This document shows, piece by piece, positions 1-8,242 of a stretch of DNA of 16,952 nt. Under the pieces are notes generated by a model, which saw only the letters and a program-made list of their open reading frames with translations, ran no database searches and was not told the origin of the DNA. Source of the DNA: Desulfobulbus sp. (GTDB taxonomy: Bacteria > Desulfobacterota > Desulfobulbia > Desulfobulbales > Desulfobulbaceae); NCBI GenBank assembly GCA_028684915.1, contig JAQUEZ010000124.1:1-16952 (forward strand), read 5' to 3'. Within the stretch, counting starts at the first letter, position 1. Each line of letters begins with the position of its first letter. A program made the translations under genes and the position numbers.

Positions 1-230
1 ACATGATACTTGCGACCTGCGGATAGAGAAGGCGCTGCAAATATACCTTCCACTCCCACAGATACCCCCCACAGAGCCCTCAGCGTGATTCACATTGGTG
101 GCCCAAGGGACAAAACGGGAAATGCTGTTACCATTGAAACCCCATATAATTATTAAGAGTATCAGGCCAATTTGATTACCATTCACAGCTATATCTCCAT
201 TTGTATTTTGGGCACATAACGTTTTAAACC
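1..230. other. No recognisable gene
   Basis: I see no convincing gene here. Two short open stretches on the plus strand lack good starts: one runs in from the left edge to a stop at 86-88, the other lies between stops at 4-6 and 154-156. They could be the worn tail of a gene lying to the left, because a plus-strand terminator follows at 231-266. Confidence 0.4.
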
Positions 231-266
231 AGGGGCGCTGCTTTTTGCGTCCCCTGTATTTTTTTT
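231..266 (+). terminator. Rho-independent terminator in front of a group II intron
   Basis: The arms AGGGG-CGC (231-238) and GCG-T-CCCCT (247-255) pair with one bulged base. They are followed by GTA and a run of eight T (259-266). Group IIC introns characteristically insert just behind such stem-loops, and the intron-like sequence starts at the next base, so this is probably both a terminator and the insertion target. Confidence 0.7.
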
Positions 267-410
267 GTGTACGCCCGGCATGGGCGTGATCTTATGGGGT
301 GTAAATCCCCTGTATGTAAACCCTGGTACTATCGCGAGATAGGACCATAAATACTAGCCGAAGGCAAGGGCGGAACCGCGAGGGACCGTCCGGAGGAAGC
401 CGGAGCGCAA
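267..410 (+). mobile_element. 5' fragment of a group IIC intron (domain I)
   Basis: The sequence opens with GTGTACGCCCGGCATGGG at 267-284, which resembles the 5' end of bacterial class C group II introns such as the Oceanobacillus iheyensis ribozyme. In the same order as that intron there follow a GGGGTG..TCCCC hairpin near 295-310, a GGCAAGGG segment near 363-370, and a GGAGGAAGC segment at 392-400 ending in GCGCAA. The similarity stops at about 410, inside domain I, where integrase sequence begins. The rest of domain I, the reverse transcriptase gene and domains V-VI are absent, so it cannot splice. Recognition is from remembered sequence and was not run through a covariance model. Confidence 0.72.
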
Positions 411-1090
411 TGCACAATGAAACTTCCATGATAAACGTCAATTGCTCGTAATAGTCGCGCCGTTGCCTCTTGGGTTGTTGGCGCTGCTATATGTTTGACG
501 ATTTTTGGAGCTAGATGATTATGGAGACCTTCGGCGGGAGAGACAATGACTTTACCAGACGGAATGGCGTGTATGAAGACTTGCTTGCATGACGAATAGG
601 CTTTTCGAGCGGTAGCACTGGATCTGGCATCGATACGTTTCAATACCACCAGGAGTTCGGCTGCCGAAATTTCATCAATTGGTATGTCACCGATGTACGG
701 GAAGACATCTTTTTCCAAAATGGTCAAAGTTTTTTCCCGATGCGACGGTGACCATCCCGGCGATTTTAAGGCAATCCATTCAAGGGCAATGTTTCGGAAG
801 CTGTATTCTCCTGCGACATTTGATTTGAAAGCTTTTTTTATCTCACTGGGATTAATTCCATTAGCAAGGTGCTTTCTTGCTTCCAGATGCCTCTCCCCGG
901 CATCTTTGAGTGAAATTTCAGGATATAACCCAAGGGAAATAAGTTTCTCTTTTCCTCCGAAACGGTATTTGAACCGCCATCGTTTCGCCCCTTTAGTGGT
1001 GATCTCCAAAAAGAGACCGCCGCCGTCAAAGATCTTTTGGGTTTTATCTGTTGCCTTAGCCTTTGATATTGCGATGTTTGTCGACTTCAT
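404..1090 (-). pseudogene. P4-type tyrosine integrase, truncated (pseudogene)
   Basis: The N-terminal two thirds of a phage P4-like/tRNA-associated site-specific integrase are intact. The Arm DNA-binding domain (DUF4102-like, with AISKAKATDKTQKIFDGGG near the start and FGGKEKLISLGLYPEISL) is followed by the core-binding SAM-like domain. The family normally continues FIVHCALRLAPLVFVRPGELR into the catalytic domain. Here the match ends after HCA, at the junction with the intron fragment (404-410), and a meaningless tail reads on to a stop at 329. The catalytic Arg, His-x-x-Arg and Tyr are all missing, so it cannot recombine DNA. The ATG at 1090 fits the family start; a longer GTG start at 1141 is possible but would run through a repeated region. 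It lies just past the 3' end of tRNA-His, the usual place for such integrases. Confidence 0.88.
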
Positions 1091-1091
1091 A

Positions 1092-1139
1092 GGGGTAACC
1101 ATCTTATCTATATATCGAGTTACCCCTGAGATTACCCCC
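1092..1139. promoter_or_regulatory. GGGGTAA repeats upstream of the integrase
   Basis: Three copies of a GGGGTAA/TTACCCC word lie in the 50 bases before the integrase start: GGGGTAAC at 1092-1099, its exact inverse GTTACCCC at 1119-1126, and ATTACCCC at 1132-1139. Short G-rich repeats before P4-type integrase genes commonly act as arm-type integrase sites and for self-repression. That role is inferred here. Confidence 0.45.
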
Positions 1140-1183
1140 ACTTACTCGTCGCTGTCAATGGATTTACCTGGACACTACTAGAC

Positions 1184-1221
1184 AACAAAAAAACCCGCTT
1201 TCTCAATGAGGAAGCGGGTTT
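1184..1221 (-). terminator. Rho-independent terminator of tRNA-His
   Basis: A perfect 10-base-pair stem (AAACCCGCTT at 1191-1200 with AAGCGGGTTT at 1212-1221) is followed on the minus strand by a T-rich run (1184-1193). It lies about 35 bases past the 3' end of tRNA-His. Confidence 0.85.
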
Positions 1222-1254
1222 ATTGATTTCTTTGGTCTTCTTTAGACAATTGAA

Positions 1255-1331
1255 TGGGGTGAGCGATGGGACTTGAACCCACGACCTCCGAGGCCACAAC
1301 CCGGTGCTACCACCAGCTGAGCTACGCTCAC
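1255..1331 (-). tRNA. tRNA-His (anticodon GTG)
   Basis: The minus strand folds into a full cloverleaf. The acceptor stem is GTGAGCG with CGCTCAC; the anticodon stem CCGGG/CTCGG closes the seven-base loop TTGTGGC, giving anticodon GTG (His); the T arm is GTGGG-TTCAAGT-CCCAT. The D stem is short (GCT/AGC). The discriminator base is C and the CCA end is encoded (1255-1257). The base before position 1 (1332) gives a G on the RNA that can pair with the discriminator C, the extra G-1 specific to tRNA-His. The integrase remnant next to its 3' end marks it as the attachment site of a former island. Confidence 0.95.
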
Positions 1332-1347
1332 CACGCAAACGTGCGCT

Positions 1348-1376
1348 TATATACACACACGCCATCTATTTGGCAA
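1348..1376 (-). promoter_or_regulatory. Sigma-70-type promoter of tRNA-His
   Basis: On the minus strand TTGCCA (1371-1376) and TATATA (1348-1353) are separated by exactly 17 bases, placing the transcription start just before the tRNA. It lies in the 50-base gap between the zinc-ribbon gene and the tRNA. Confidence 0.65.
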
Positions 1377-1384
1377 GCAGAATT

Positions 1385-2041
1385 TTATCCGGCCAACTCA
1401 CGAGAACAGTGTTTACAATTTTTTGCCTGGGCTTTGATCAACTCGGAGCAGAACGGGCACTCCTTGACGTAGTTGCCAGCCAGCACTTTCTTCAGCGCCA
1501 GATTCGTCTCCATAGCCAGGTGTTCGTCACGGAAGGTGTGATTGCGCAGGGGATCCAGACAGGCCAAATCATTTAAGGCCACCAGCATCTCAAGCGCACG
1601 TTTTCGGTCGTCAACTTTCGCAGATTCATCAAGAATAATGGTCATGACCGGTTGCAGATTTTTATCCTCCACTGCGGTTTCCATCAATGCCAGGGCTTTT
1701 TGTTGCTCTACATAGCGTGCGTTCTGCCGTTTGAGCGCCTCGATATCGACGATACTGCCGGTAAAGGCATCTTTACCAGCCACCATCATAGTATAGGTCT
1801 CTTTGGAGTTAGGAATCTCCATGTAACGGTATGATCCCACATGGCCGTACTGATTAGCGATGTAATCCCAACCTTTGACAAAAAGAGGGCAGGAATCATT
1901 GAGGCAGATAAAAAGATATTCCGTGCCCCATCCCAACCCGTCGCCGACATGGACCGCCGGGGCATGGCAGAGGACAAGATCGCCGCTGCAGTGCGGGCAG
2001 TAGTGTTTTTCTTCAGCATATTTCATCACGTTGGACAACAT
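1385..2041 (-). CDS. Double zinc-ribbon protein of unknown function
   Basis: This soluble 218-residue protein carries metal-binding cysteines at both ends. N-terminal residues 15-51 contain CPHC (C15, C18) and C46/C51, making an atypical ribbon with a long insert; C-terminal residues 195-212 hold a classic CPFC..CKHC ribbon (C195, C198, C209, C212). The middle (about 75-190) is charged, probably helical and without a recognised fold. No signal peptide or membrane segment is seen. The ATG at 2041 is preceded by AAGGAG nine bases upstream, which supports this start over the internal ATG five codons later. It may bind nucleic acid or act as an adaptor, but no function can be assigned. The stop is only 53 bases from tRNA-His, which has its own promoter. 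Confidence 0.85.
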   Translation of the reverse strand: MLSNVMKYAEEKHYCPHCSGDLVLCHAPAVHVGDGLGWGTEYLFICLNDSCPLFVKGWDYIANQYGHVGSYRYMEIPNSKETYTMMVAGKDAFTGSIVDIEALKRQNARYVEQQKALALMETAVEDKNLQPVMTIILDESAKVDDRKRALEMLVALNDLACLDPLRNHTFRDEHLAMETNLALKKVLAGNYVKECPFCSELIKAQAKNCKHCSRELAG

Positions 2042-2129
2042 GAGCAGTAACTCCTTAGGGTTGGACTACATTCTCTGCCCTAGGCAAGGGACAGGGGGGA
2101 CCGCCGACCGGCGGTACGTGTACACTAGG

Positions 2130-2231
2130 TCAGCTGCCACCGATTTGTCCGGCCGGTCGAAGCAACGACAGGATGCACCAGAGGGCAAAAAGCACTAGAA
2201 AAAAGAGTTTTATACGACGAGATTCGAGCAT
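2130..2231 (-). CDS. Possible 33-residue single-span membrane peptide
   Basis: A short open frame encodes MLESRRIKLFFLVLFALW followed by CILSLLRPAGQIGGS. A positively charged start (ESRRIK) leads into about 17 hydrophobic residues and a short polar tail, the pattern of a small single-span membrane protein with its N-terminus inside. It lies between the fused tyrA gene and the zinc-ribbon gene, on the same strand as both. No clear Shine-Dalgarno precedes the ATG, which weakens the case; the reading rests on composition alone. Confidence 0.35.
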   Translation of the reverse strand: MLESRRIKLFFLVLFALWCILSLLRPAGQIGGS

Positions 2232-2299
2232 GGCGATAAAATAACCATTGACCCGGCTGCGGTCAACCGAACCCTTACACCCCGGATTTATCCTTCGGG

Positions 2300-3985
2300 T
2301 TACAGCATTCGCCCCAGCACATCATCCACGGCCTTGGCCTGGCGCATCCTGGCCTGGAGGAAGGTCGGGGTGAGATGGTCGGCATTTTGGTCGATCAGAT
2401 CACACAATTCCTTGATCGAGGCCTCGTCGGCCATGCCCATCACCTGGCGCAGGTTTTTAGCGAAATCGATCACGATTTTGCGACTGTCGCCCGAGGTGGA
2501 CATGATCTCGGCATAGGTGCGCGGATTCTGTGAGTGTACCCGGGACATGGCCAAGATGGGATAGAGCGAGGTCAGGGTACAGTGGCTGGCAATATCGTCG
2601 CTGGTGATTCCATTCTCCCCCAGGGTCATGGCCAGAGCCACCGAAATCATAGTGGGCAACTTCTGACCGATACCCATAAGCAAATCGTGCTTGCTGGGCG
2701 AATCGTGGAAGATATCGGCACCGTGCTTGTACAAAAAAGCCTCGAATTCACTACAGAACATGCCGCTACGCGAGGTACGGACCACAATGGCGTTTTTGTC
2801 CTTCATGGTTGCCGCTTGCGGTCCCCAAAGATTATGCACCAGCATGACCTCAACATCCTCATTGGTGGTTTCCAGTGCCATCTTAATGGTGTCCTCGGAT
2901 TCACCCGCCAGAAGGATCAAGGCCTTCCCCGCAGCCAACAACGGTCCGTAGCGGCGTACGGCTGCCGAGGTAACCGAAATGGGCACGCAGATCACCACCA
3001 CATCCACCTGGCCGATCATCTCTTCGGGTCGTAGGGTGGAGGTTCGCCCAGTCATCATCACTTCGTAGCCTTCGCTGGCCAGACGATCGGCAAACCATTT
3101 ACTCATCGCACCGGTACCGATAAAGCCAAAGGACTTGATGTACTTGGTTCGCATGTCCACCCGGGGAAAACTGCCCAAAAGGCGAATCATGCCCTGCTGC
3201 TGGATCACCCGCGATTCAATATGGGCAATGGCAGCGCCCATGTTGTCACTGGAGATATGCCCCTCTGCCTCGATATATATTCGCAACTTCTGGGTCTTGA
3301 TATCGTTTTCGGTGCGCATATCAGCGATATTGATGCCGCGCCGGGAAAATTCGTTGAGAATATCCACCAACAAACCGACCCGGTCGTCCAGAGGTTCGGT
3401 GATCAGAGTGGTGGCATCGTAACCGGTGGTTGGGGCCAGGGCGTGGCCAAGCACCGCATAGCGGGTCCGGTTATGCGGTGCGACTTCGCGCTCAATAATA
3501 CGCAGGCCGTATGCCGTCAGGGTTTCGGCATTTTCGATAACCGCTTTGCCCCGGGTCTGGCCGCTCAGCTGAATTTCAGCTATGGCCTGGCCGACATCGA
3601 GCACACTCATTTCGGATACGCCGGGTAAACGGTTCTCCAGGAACTCCTCGCATTGACTAAACACCTCCCGTTTGCCCACCAGCATCTTGAGATCGTCAAG
3701 AGTATCTTCCTTATCAAACACCCCTAAGGAGAGGTTGGAGTGCAAGAGAACGTTATCCACCCAATAGCCGGATCGGACCTGATCAAAAAACCGGAAGTAC
3801 TGTTTTTTTTCGCCTTCACGAGTGTTGTATACCGGCAGAATGGCATACTCGATTTCACCACCTGCAAAGGCATCGAGCAACGCCTTGATATGGGGGTAAA
3901 GGCGTATCTCCGCCTCTTTGTCGAATAAAACGGCTGCCTGCCAGGATTGAGAGTATTCCGGACCTAAGGTCGCGATTGTTTTCAT
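2300..3985 (-). CDS. tyrA: Prephenate dehydratase-like / ACT / prephenate dehydrogenase fusion
   Basis: This 561-residue cytoplasmic protein probably makes 4-hydroxyphenylpyruvate from prephenate for tyrosine. Residues 1-185 resemble a prephenate dehydratase domain, with GPEYS near the start and NRTRY at 172-176 where active enzymes have TRF. Residues about 192-270 form an ACT domain (DDRVGLLVDIL..FSRRGINI) in which the usual ESRP is replaced by MRTEN. Residues 285-561 are a TyrA dehydrogenase with the dinucleotide loop GFIGTGAM (287-294) and the catalytic-His motif HNLWGP (His384; usually HPMFGP). The ENS motif of dehydratases reads YNT near residue 53, so the first domain may be regulatory rather than catalytic. 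The start at 3985 is chosen because the MKTIATLGP sequence matches the family and AGGA lies 10 bases upstream; an upstream start at 4072 adds unrelated residues. Confidence 0.85.
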   Translation of the reverse strand: MKTIATLGPEYSQSWQAAVLFDKEAEIRLYPHIKALLDAFAGGEIEYAILPVYNTREGEKKQYFRFFDQVRSGYWVDNVLLHSNLSLGVFDKEDTLDDLKMLVGKREVFSQCEEFLENRLPGVSEMSVLDVGQAIAEIQLSGQTRGKAVIENAETLTAYGLRIIEREVAPHNRTRYAVLGHALAPTTGYDATTLITEPLDDRVGLLVDILNEFSRRGINIADMRTENDIKTQKLRIYIEAEGHISSDNMGAAIAHIESRVIQQQGMIRLLGSFPRVDMRTKYIKSFGFIGTGAMSKWFADRLASEGYEVMMTGRTSTLRPEEMIGQVDVVVICVPISVTSAAVRRYGPLLAAGKALILLAGESEDTIKMALETTNEDVEVMLVHNLWGPQAATMKDKNAIVVRTSRSGMFCSEFEAFLYKHGADIFHDSPSKHDLLMGIGQKLPTMISVALAMTLGENGITSDDIASHCTLTSLYPILAMSRVHSQNPRTYAEIMSTSGDSRKIVIDFAKNLRQVMGMADEASIKELCDLIDQNADHLTPTFLQARMRQAKAVDDVLGRML

Positions 3986-4028
3986 TGCGGGAGGTTCCTG
4001 AACCAAAATTATTGAAAGCGTCAGTGGA

Positions 4029-4127
4029 GATGAACTCGTCAAAAACAAAACCCGAGCAACCGGGCATCGCAAATACGGTGCGTTACTAATATATCAACGT
4101 CCTTTTTCGCACTTTTTTGGAGGCCAC
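4029..4127. repeat. Imperfect inverted-repeat element, copy 1
   Basis: The left arm GATGAACTCGTCAAAAAC (4029-4046) matches, in inverse, the right arm ending at 4127 (GTGGCCTCCAAAAAAGT when read on the minus strand). Both resemble the GATGGCCTCGTAAAAAGT word seen elsewhere in the window. Confidence 0.45.
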
Positions 4128-4312
4128 AGCAAGAGCGATCATCTTGCCCGCACGTTTTCCCTTGCAACTTCACAAGGCATGGATGCCGTGATGCCGGAGG
4201 CAAACGATTGCCTCGGCTTGGGGAAAAATCCTTATCAAGCCGTGCACATGGTGTCTTTCGGGAGAAAACGACGCAAATGATGGACGCGCAAAACATCCGT
4301 CAGATAATGTGA

Positions 4313-4443
4313 GGTGGCTGAGTAAAAACACCGTTATACAAAAAGCAGCATTTCCCCCGGTGTAAAAACATACATACGATAGACTGAGTGTCGGGAAAAA
4401 TGTAGCGACGCAGTAGATCGAAGTTTTTTTATTACGACGCCAT
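4313..4443. repeat. Imperfect inverted-repeat element, copy 2
   Basis: The left arm GGTGGCTGAGTAAAAAC (4313-4329) and the right arm, read on the minus strand as ATGGCGTCGTAATAAAAAAA (4424-4443), are diverged inverted copies of the same word. The interior also holds a second GTGTAAAAAC near 4360-4369. Confidence 0.4.
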
Positions 4444-4689
4444 TAAAAATAACCACAACCCGCTCAATTACATTTTCAAACCGGGATAGTAAAGTTTTTT
4501 TTCGGCAAGAGCTGAGTACCCCACCCTTAACAAGGAGGGCGACAACGCCCTCCCATCTGCACAGAATGGCTGATAAAATCCCCCATCCCTCTGTTTGCAC
4601 TTCCTTTTTCAATTAACTCTTTCGTCCCATCCTCCCTACAATGTCTGTAAATCAGATGGATTGCCTTCTATTTTCCAAGGAGTTTTCCC

Positions 4690-5543
4690 ATGCCAGCAGC
4701 CCTGTTTCGCCAACCCGCTGTTCTCGTCATCGAAGACGAGCTCACCCAACGCCAAATGCTGCTCAGCCAACTGACCTCCCAGGGATATAAGCTTATGGTG
4801 GGTGGAGGTGGTCAGGGCTATTCGCACTCTGGAAAAGAGCTTATACTTACCTTATGGTGCTGACAGGGATCGACGACAAGGAATGGCTGCTCAAAGCCCT
4901 CGGTGCAGGAGCCGATGACTTTGTCCACAAGCTTATTTTACGAGAGGAGTTGGAGCTGCGGCTCCAGGGAGCACAACGACTGCTGCGGCTTGAAGATCAG
5001 TACAAACTGCTTGCCGAAGATCTGCACCAGCAGCATCCTGAATTGGGGCTGAGCCGACAGATTGTCTAAGACCTAGGCAACGCCAGCGTCCTCAATGACA
5101 TCGGCAATATGAACGTACCCGATGGGCTGCTCAACAAACGTGGTCGGTTGCCCCAACGCGAATTGGAACTAATCCAACAACATACCCAGAAGGGGGGTAA
5201 AATCCTCCAAAAACTCCATTGGGAAACTTGGTTCAACCGACCTGTTATTGACCCATCAAATGGCCTCCTGGTACCATAAACGCTGGGATGGGAGCGGCTA
5301 TCCCGACAAACTCAGGGGCAAAGCCATTCCCCTGTCCGCGCGTATCGTCGCCTTGGCCGATACCTACGTGCTCCGATCCCGCCGACCGTATAAGGATCCC
5401 TATCCAAGGAACATGCCGAGTCGGTGATTATTGAAGAAAGGGGCAAACATTTCGACCCGATGGTGGTTAAGAGCTTTCGCCGGGTCAAGGAGCAGATGGC
5501 TGAAATCCACACTCAACTCAGGGATCTCTCCGAAACCTGGTAA
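4690..5543 (+). pseudogene. Response regulator / HD-GYP phosphodiesterase, decayed
   Basis: This is the remains of a two-component regulator whose output would be an RpfG-type HD-GYP domain degrading cyclic di-GMP. It opens with AAGGAG and an ATG at 4690, then a receiver start (VLVIEDELTQRQMLLSQL). The central part carrying the phosphorylated Asp is missing, and the first frame stops at 4861. The frame from 4854 picks up the receiver end (VLTGIDDKEWLLKALGAGADDF) and the linker to 5069. After another stop come HD-GYP fragments: NDIGNMNVPDGLL (the HD pair reads ND), a stop near 5276, and [10 protein letters not shown] with [13 protein letters not shown] further frameshift near 5400 precedes the tail EERGKHFDPMVVKSFRRVKEQM, which ends at 5543. 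Several independent lesions argue for true decay, not sequencing error. Confidence 0.88.
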
Positions 5544-5602
5544 GCCTGCGGTTGTCCTTCTCCCCTGTGGGCGTTCCTGCCCACACCTTGAGAGTCGGCC
5601 AT

Positions 5603-5653
5603 AAAAAAAAAATCGGCAAGGACCGGAACCGCTTGCGCGGAATAGTCCTTACC
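5603..5653 (-). terminator. Strong terminator of the CoA-disulfide reductase gene
   Basis: On the minus strand GGTAAGGAC pairs with GTCCTTGCC (one G-T pair). The loop contains its own CCGC-GCAA-GCGG hairpin, and the stem is followed by ten T (5603-5612). It lies about 30 bases past the stop of the flavoprotein gene. Confidence 0.85.
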
Positions 5654-5681
5654 GTGCGCGTAGGCTTGTTCCAATTTCTTC

Positions 5682-7376
5682 TTACTTTTTCCGAGCGTAA
5701 GGCCAGCCCATAATACCGCCTTCCATGACCTTGATGTTGGTGAAGCCATTGGCGCGAAGGATGCACTCGGCCTCGTAACCGCGCAGCGAGATCTTGCAGA
5801 AGCAGATGATCTCGGCATTTTTGTCTGCAGGCAGGTCGGCAAGACGCGAGCGCAGAGCACCCAGCGGAATCAGCTTCTCACCAATCCCCAGTTCCAGTTC
5901 TTCAAACTCGTTGGGATTACGGCCATCAAGGAAAAAAAGTTGCTCCCCTGCATCCAGTTTGGTTTTGACCTCAACCGCTGAGATTCCGGTCATCCGCCCT
6001 TTCAGTTTATTCTCCATGATATGGCAGGCGGAGATGAAATGATCGATGGCCGGTGAAAACGGTGGGGCATAAGGCAGGTCGGCGTTGATCGCATCAGCCA
6101 CCTTGAGCTGCCCCTGAATAGCCATGGCCGCAGTGGCGATCTGGCGGCTAACATCGCCCAGCCCCACACACTGATAACCGAGGATGCGCTGATTTTTATC
6201 GACCAGCAGCTTGGAGATAAGTATCTTGGCGCCCATGAAACCCGGTTTATCCGGGCTGGCATTGACCACGGTGGTATACCCTTCAAGACCGAGGCGCTGG
6301 GCAGCCTTCTCGGAAAGCCCGGTGGAACCTGCGGTAAAATCAAAGACTTTGCAAATACCGGTGTGAATGGTGCCAGGGAAGGTGGCAACGTTGCCGCTGA
6401 TCAGGTTTTCCCCGATGACCCGGCCCTCAAGATTGGCCAGGTCGCCCATGGGGGCAAATACCTTCTCACCGGTGATCCGGTTGGGAATTTCAACGCAGTC
6501 CCCGGCGGCGTAAATGTCGGGATCGGTGGTCTGCATGTACTCGTCGACGGTGATACCGCCGAAGTTACCGATAGCAAGCCCGGCCTCTTTCCCCAGCTCA
6601 CTGTTTGGACGAACGCCGATGGCCATAACCGCCAGAGAACAGTCAATCACCGTCCCGTCGGCCAGCTTGACTCCGGTGAGCTTGCCACCCTCGCCTACAA
6701 ATTCGGCCACGCCCTTGCCGGTCATGACCTGGGCACCTTTGGCCTTCATGTGGTTCTCCACGAGTTTGGCCAGATCCCAATCGAGAAAGGTCAACACCTG
6801 ATCGACCGCCTCGACCACGGTCACCTGAATGCCAGAGCCCTGCAGAGCCTCGCAGGCCTCAACCCCGATAAGTCCGCCACCGATGACCACCGCCTTTTTC
6901 ACCTCGCCCTTGTCGCGGATAGCGCGGAGATAGTCGGTATCAGCCATGGAGACCAAGGTTGAGACCCCCGCAAGTTTGATGCCGGGAATGGGCGGCATGT
7001 TAGCGCGGGCACCGGTGGCAATCACCAATTTATCATAGGCGATGGTCTGCTCTTCCCCGCTCTTGACGTTGCGGCAGAGGACAGCTTTATCCGCCCGATT
7101 GATCGCCACGACCTCGGTTTCAACCAGGGCTTTTATTTTCTTGGCTTTCTGAAAAAAGACCGGATCGCGGACAACACCGGCAGGGGTACACAATAGAGAG
7201 TTGCGATCGTTGAACACACCACCCACATAGTACGGATAGCCGCAGGAGGCCATGGACAGATCCGGGGCCTTCTGAATGATGGTGATATCTGCAAATTCAT
7301 CAAGCCGTCGGGCTTTGGCCGCAGCCTTGGCACCGGCGGCTGATCCGCCGATCACTACAATCTTTTTCGCGCTCAT
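5682..7376 (-). CDS. CoA-disulfide reductase-like flavoprotein with C-terminal rhodanese domain
   Basis: This FAD- and NAD(P)H-dependent oxidoreductase has 564 residues. Residues 1-445 are a class I-type pyridine nucleotide-disulfide reductase with an FAD loop VVIGGSAAG near the start, a single redox Cys45 in SMASCGYPYY, a second dinucleotide loop VVIGGGLIGVE, and the FAD motif IYAAGDC. Single-Cys members reduce CoA disulfide, persulfide or polysulfide. Residues about 470-564 are a rhodanese domain with active-site Cys527 in CFCKISLRG, expected to carry persulfide sulfur. The fusion suggests sulfur transfer or persulfide/CoA-thiol balance in the cytoplasm. The ATG at 7376 has AAGGAG eight bases upstream; the GTG three codons earlier does not. 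A TetR gene lies 106 bases upstream on the same strand and may control it. The exact substrate cannot be told from sequence. Confidence 0.9.
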   Translation of the reverse strand: MSAKKIVVIGGSAAGAKAAAKARRLDEFADITIIQKAPDLSMASCGYPYYVGGVFNDRNSLLCTPAGVVRDPVFFQKAKKIKALVETEVVAINRADKAVLCRNVKSGEEQTIAYDKLVIATGARANMPPIPGIKLAGVSTLVSMADTDYLRAIRDKGEVKKAVVIGGGLIGVEACEALQGSGIQVTVVEAVDQVLTFLDWDLAKLVENHMKAKGAQVMTGKGVAEFVGEGGKLTGVKLADGTVIDCSLAVMAIGVRPNSELGKEAGLAIGNFGGITVDEYMQTTDPDIYAAGDCVEIPNRITGEKVFAPMGDLANLEGRVIGENLISGNVATFPGTIHTGICKVFDFTAGSTGLSEKAAQRLGLEGYTTVVNASPDKPGFMGAKILISKLLVDKNQRILGYQCVGLGDVSRQIATAAMAIQGQLKVADAINADLPYAPPFSPAIDHFISACHIMENKLKGRMTGISAVEVKTKLDAGEQLFFLDGRNPNEFEELELGIGEKLIPLGALRSRLADLPADKNAEIICFCKISLRGYEAECILRANGFTNIKVMEGGIMGWPYARKK

Positions 7377-7482
7377 AAAGTTCACTCCTTAAAAATTGGT
7401 CAATCAATGTCGCTCAAGAACGAGCGAAAATACTCTCATCAATGTGTTCGGCAACCCCTCTGAGAGGTGTTGATCCGGGTTT

Positions 7483-8049
7483 TCAACTACCACCACGGGG
7501 TTTAAGCATGGCCAGCATGCCGCGTACAGCGCTGTAGTAGGGCTCATCGTTGCCAGCGGCCTTGGCCAGGACATAAGCCCCCTGAAGAATGCCGGCTATC
7601 GCTGCCGCCGTATCCGCAACATGCAGATAGGATTCGAGCTCGCCATTCTCCTTGCCCTGGACAATCACCTCGGCCAGGCGTTGCCGCAGCCAGTCAAAGG
7701 TTTGATCCACCGGTCCATGCAACTCGGGATTGGCAACGATTTCCGGATCCGCGGTCAGCCGCCCCAACTGGCACCCTTGCAGCACCTCACGCTCCTGGAG
7801 CAAAAAGGCCTCGATCCGTTCATAGGCAGTTCCCGGCCCGGTCAATTTATTCTCGGCAAAGGATTTGATTTGTTCGGAGCAGCGTTCAATCGCCGCCAGG
7901 GCCAGATCTGACTTCCCGCTGAAATGGTGATACATACTTCCCTGCCCGACACCGGCCCGCTGCTGAATCGCCTTGGGGCTGGTACCGATATAGCCTCTTT
8001 CCCACAGCAAGGCCTGGGTACTTTTGATCAATCGCTCACGTGCATCCAT
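7483..8049 (-). CDS. TetR-family transcriptional repressor
   Basis: The protein has 188 residues. Residues about 5-55 form the TetR helix-turn-helix (TSPKAIQQRAGVGQGSMYHHF), a close match to the family. The C-terminal part is a helical ligand-binding domain with a cysteine in QGCQLG and the pattern of regulators placed next to oxidoreductase genes. The downstream flavoprotein is the natural target, and the gene probably also represses itself through the site at 8078-8089. The ligand is unknown; an electrophile, thiol-reactive compound or sulfur species would fit the neighbour, by inference only. The gap to the flavoprotein contains two dyads (CCTCT-C-AGAGG near 7458-7470 and CGCTC-AAGAAC-GAGCG near 7410-7425) but no clear terminator, so co-transcription is possible. 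Confidence 0.9.
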   Translation of the reverse strand: MDARERLIKSTQALLWERGYIGTSPKAIQQRAGVGQGSMYHHFSGKSDLALAAIERCSEQIKSFAENKLTGPGTAYERIEAFLLQEREVLQGCQLGRLTADPEIVANPELHGPVDQTFDWLRQRLAEVIVQGKENGELESYLHVADTAAAIAGILQGAYVLAKAAGNDEPYYSAVRGMLAMLKPRGGS

Positions 8050-8063
8050 ACAATTTACCGCCT

Positions 8064-8092
8064 TTTATAATTTTACATACCAGTAGGTACAA
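8064..8092 (-). promoter_or_regulatory. tetR promoter with embedded operator
   Basis: On the minus strand TTGTAC (8087-8092) and TATAAA (8064-8069) lie 17 bases apart. The partial palindrome TACC-AGTA-GGTA (8078-8089) covers the -35 side and spacer, a good position for self-repression by the TetR protein encoded directly downstream. The arms are only four bases, so the operator part is tentative. Confidence 0.5.
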
Positions 8093-8242
8093 TACGGATT
8101 CAGCTTGTGCAAGGGAAAAAAAACATCGGATGAAGATACCACAATAGTGTAGAATCAGACCGCTCAACCTTGCCATTCATTCCGGCGCTGATTATCAAGA
8201 AGCCAACACCATTTCCTCTCGGCGAACAAAACAACCATCACC

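Larger units (their letters stand above)
3986..4689. other. Gene-free region rich in palindromic repeats
   Basis: About 700 bases separate divergent genes. The short open frames here (for example 4334-4612 on the minus strand) have no family resemblance and I do not call them. The region holds two repeat elements (4029-4127 and 4313-4443) and a further single arm near 4279-4294 (GATGGACGCGCAAAAC). It also has two hairpins: GCC-GAGGCAA with TTGCCTC-GGC (4193-4217, one bulge) and GGAGGGCG-ACAA-CGCCCTCC near 4536-4555. Confidence 0.6.
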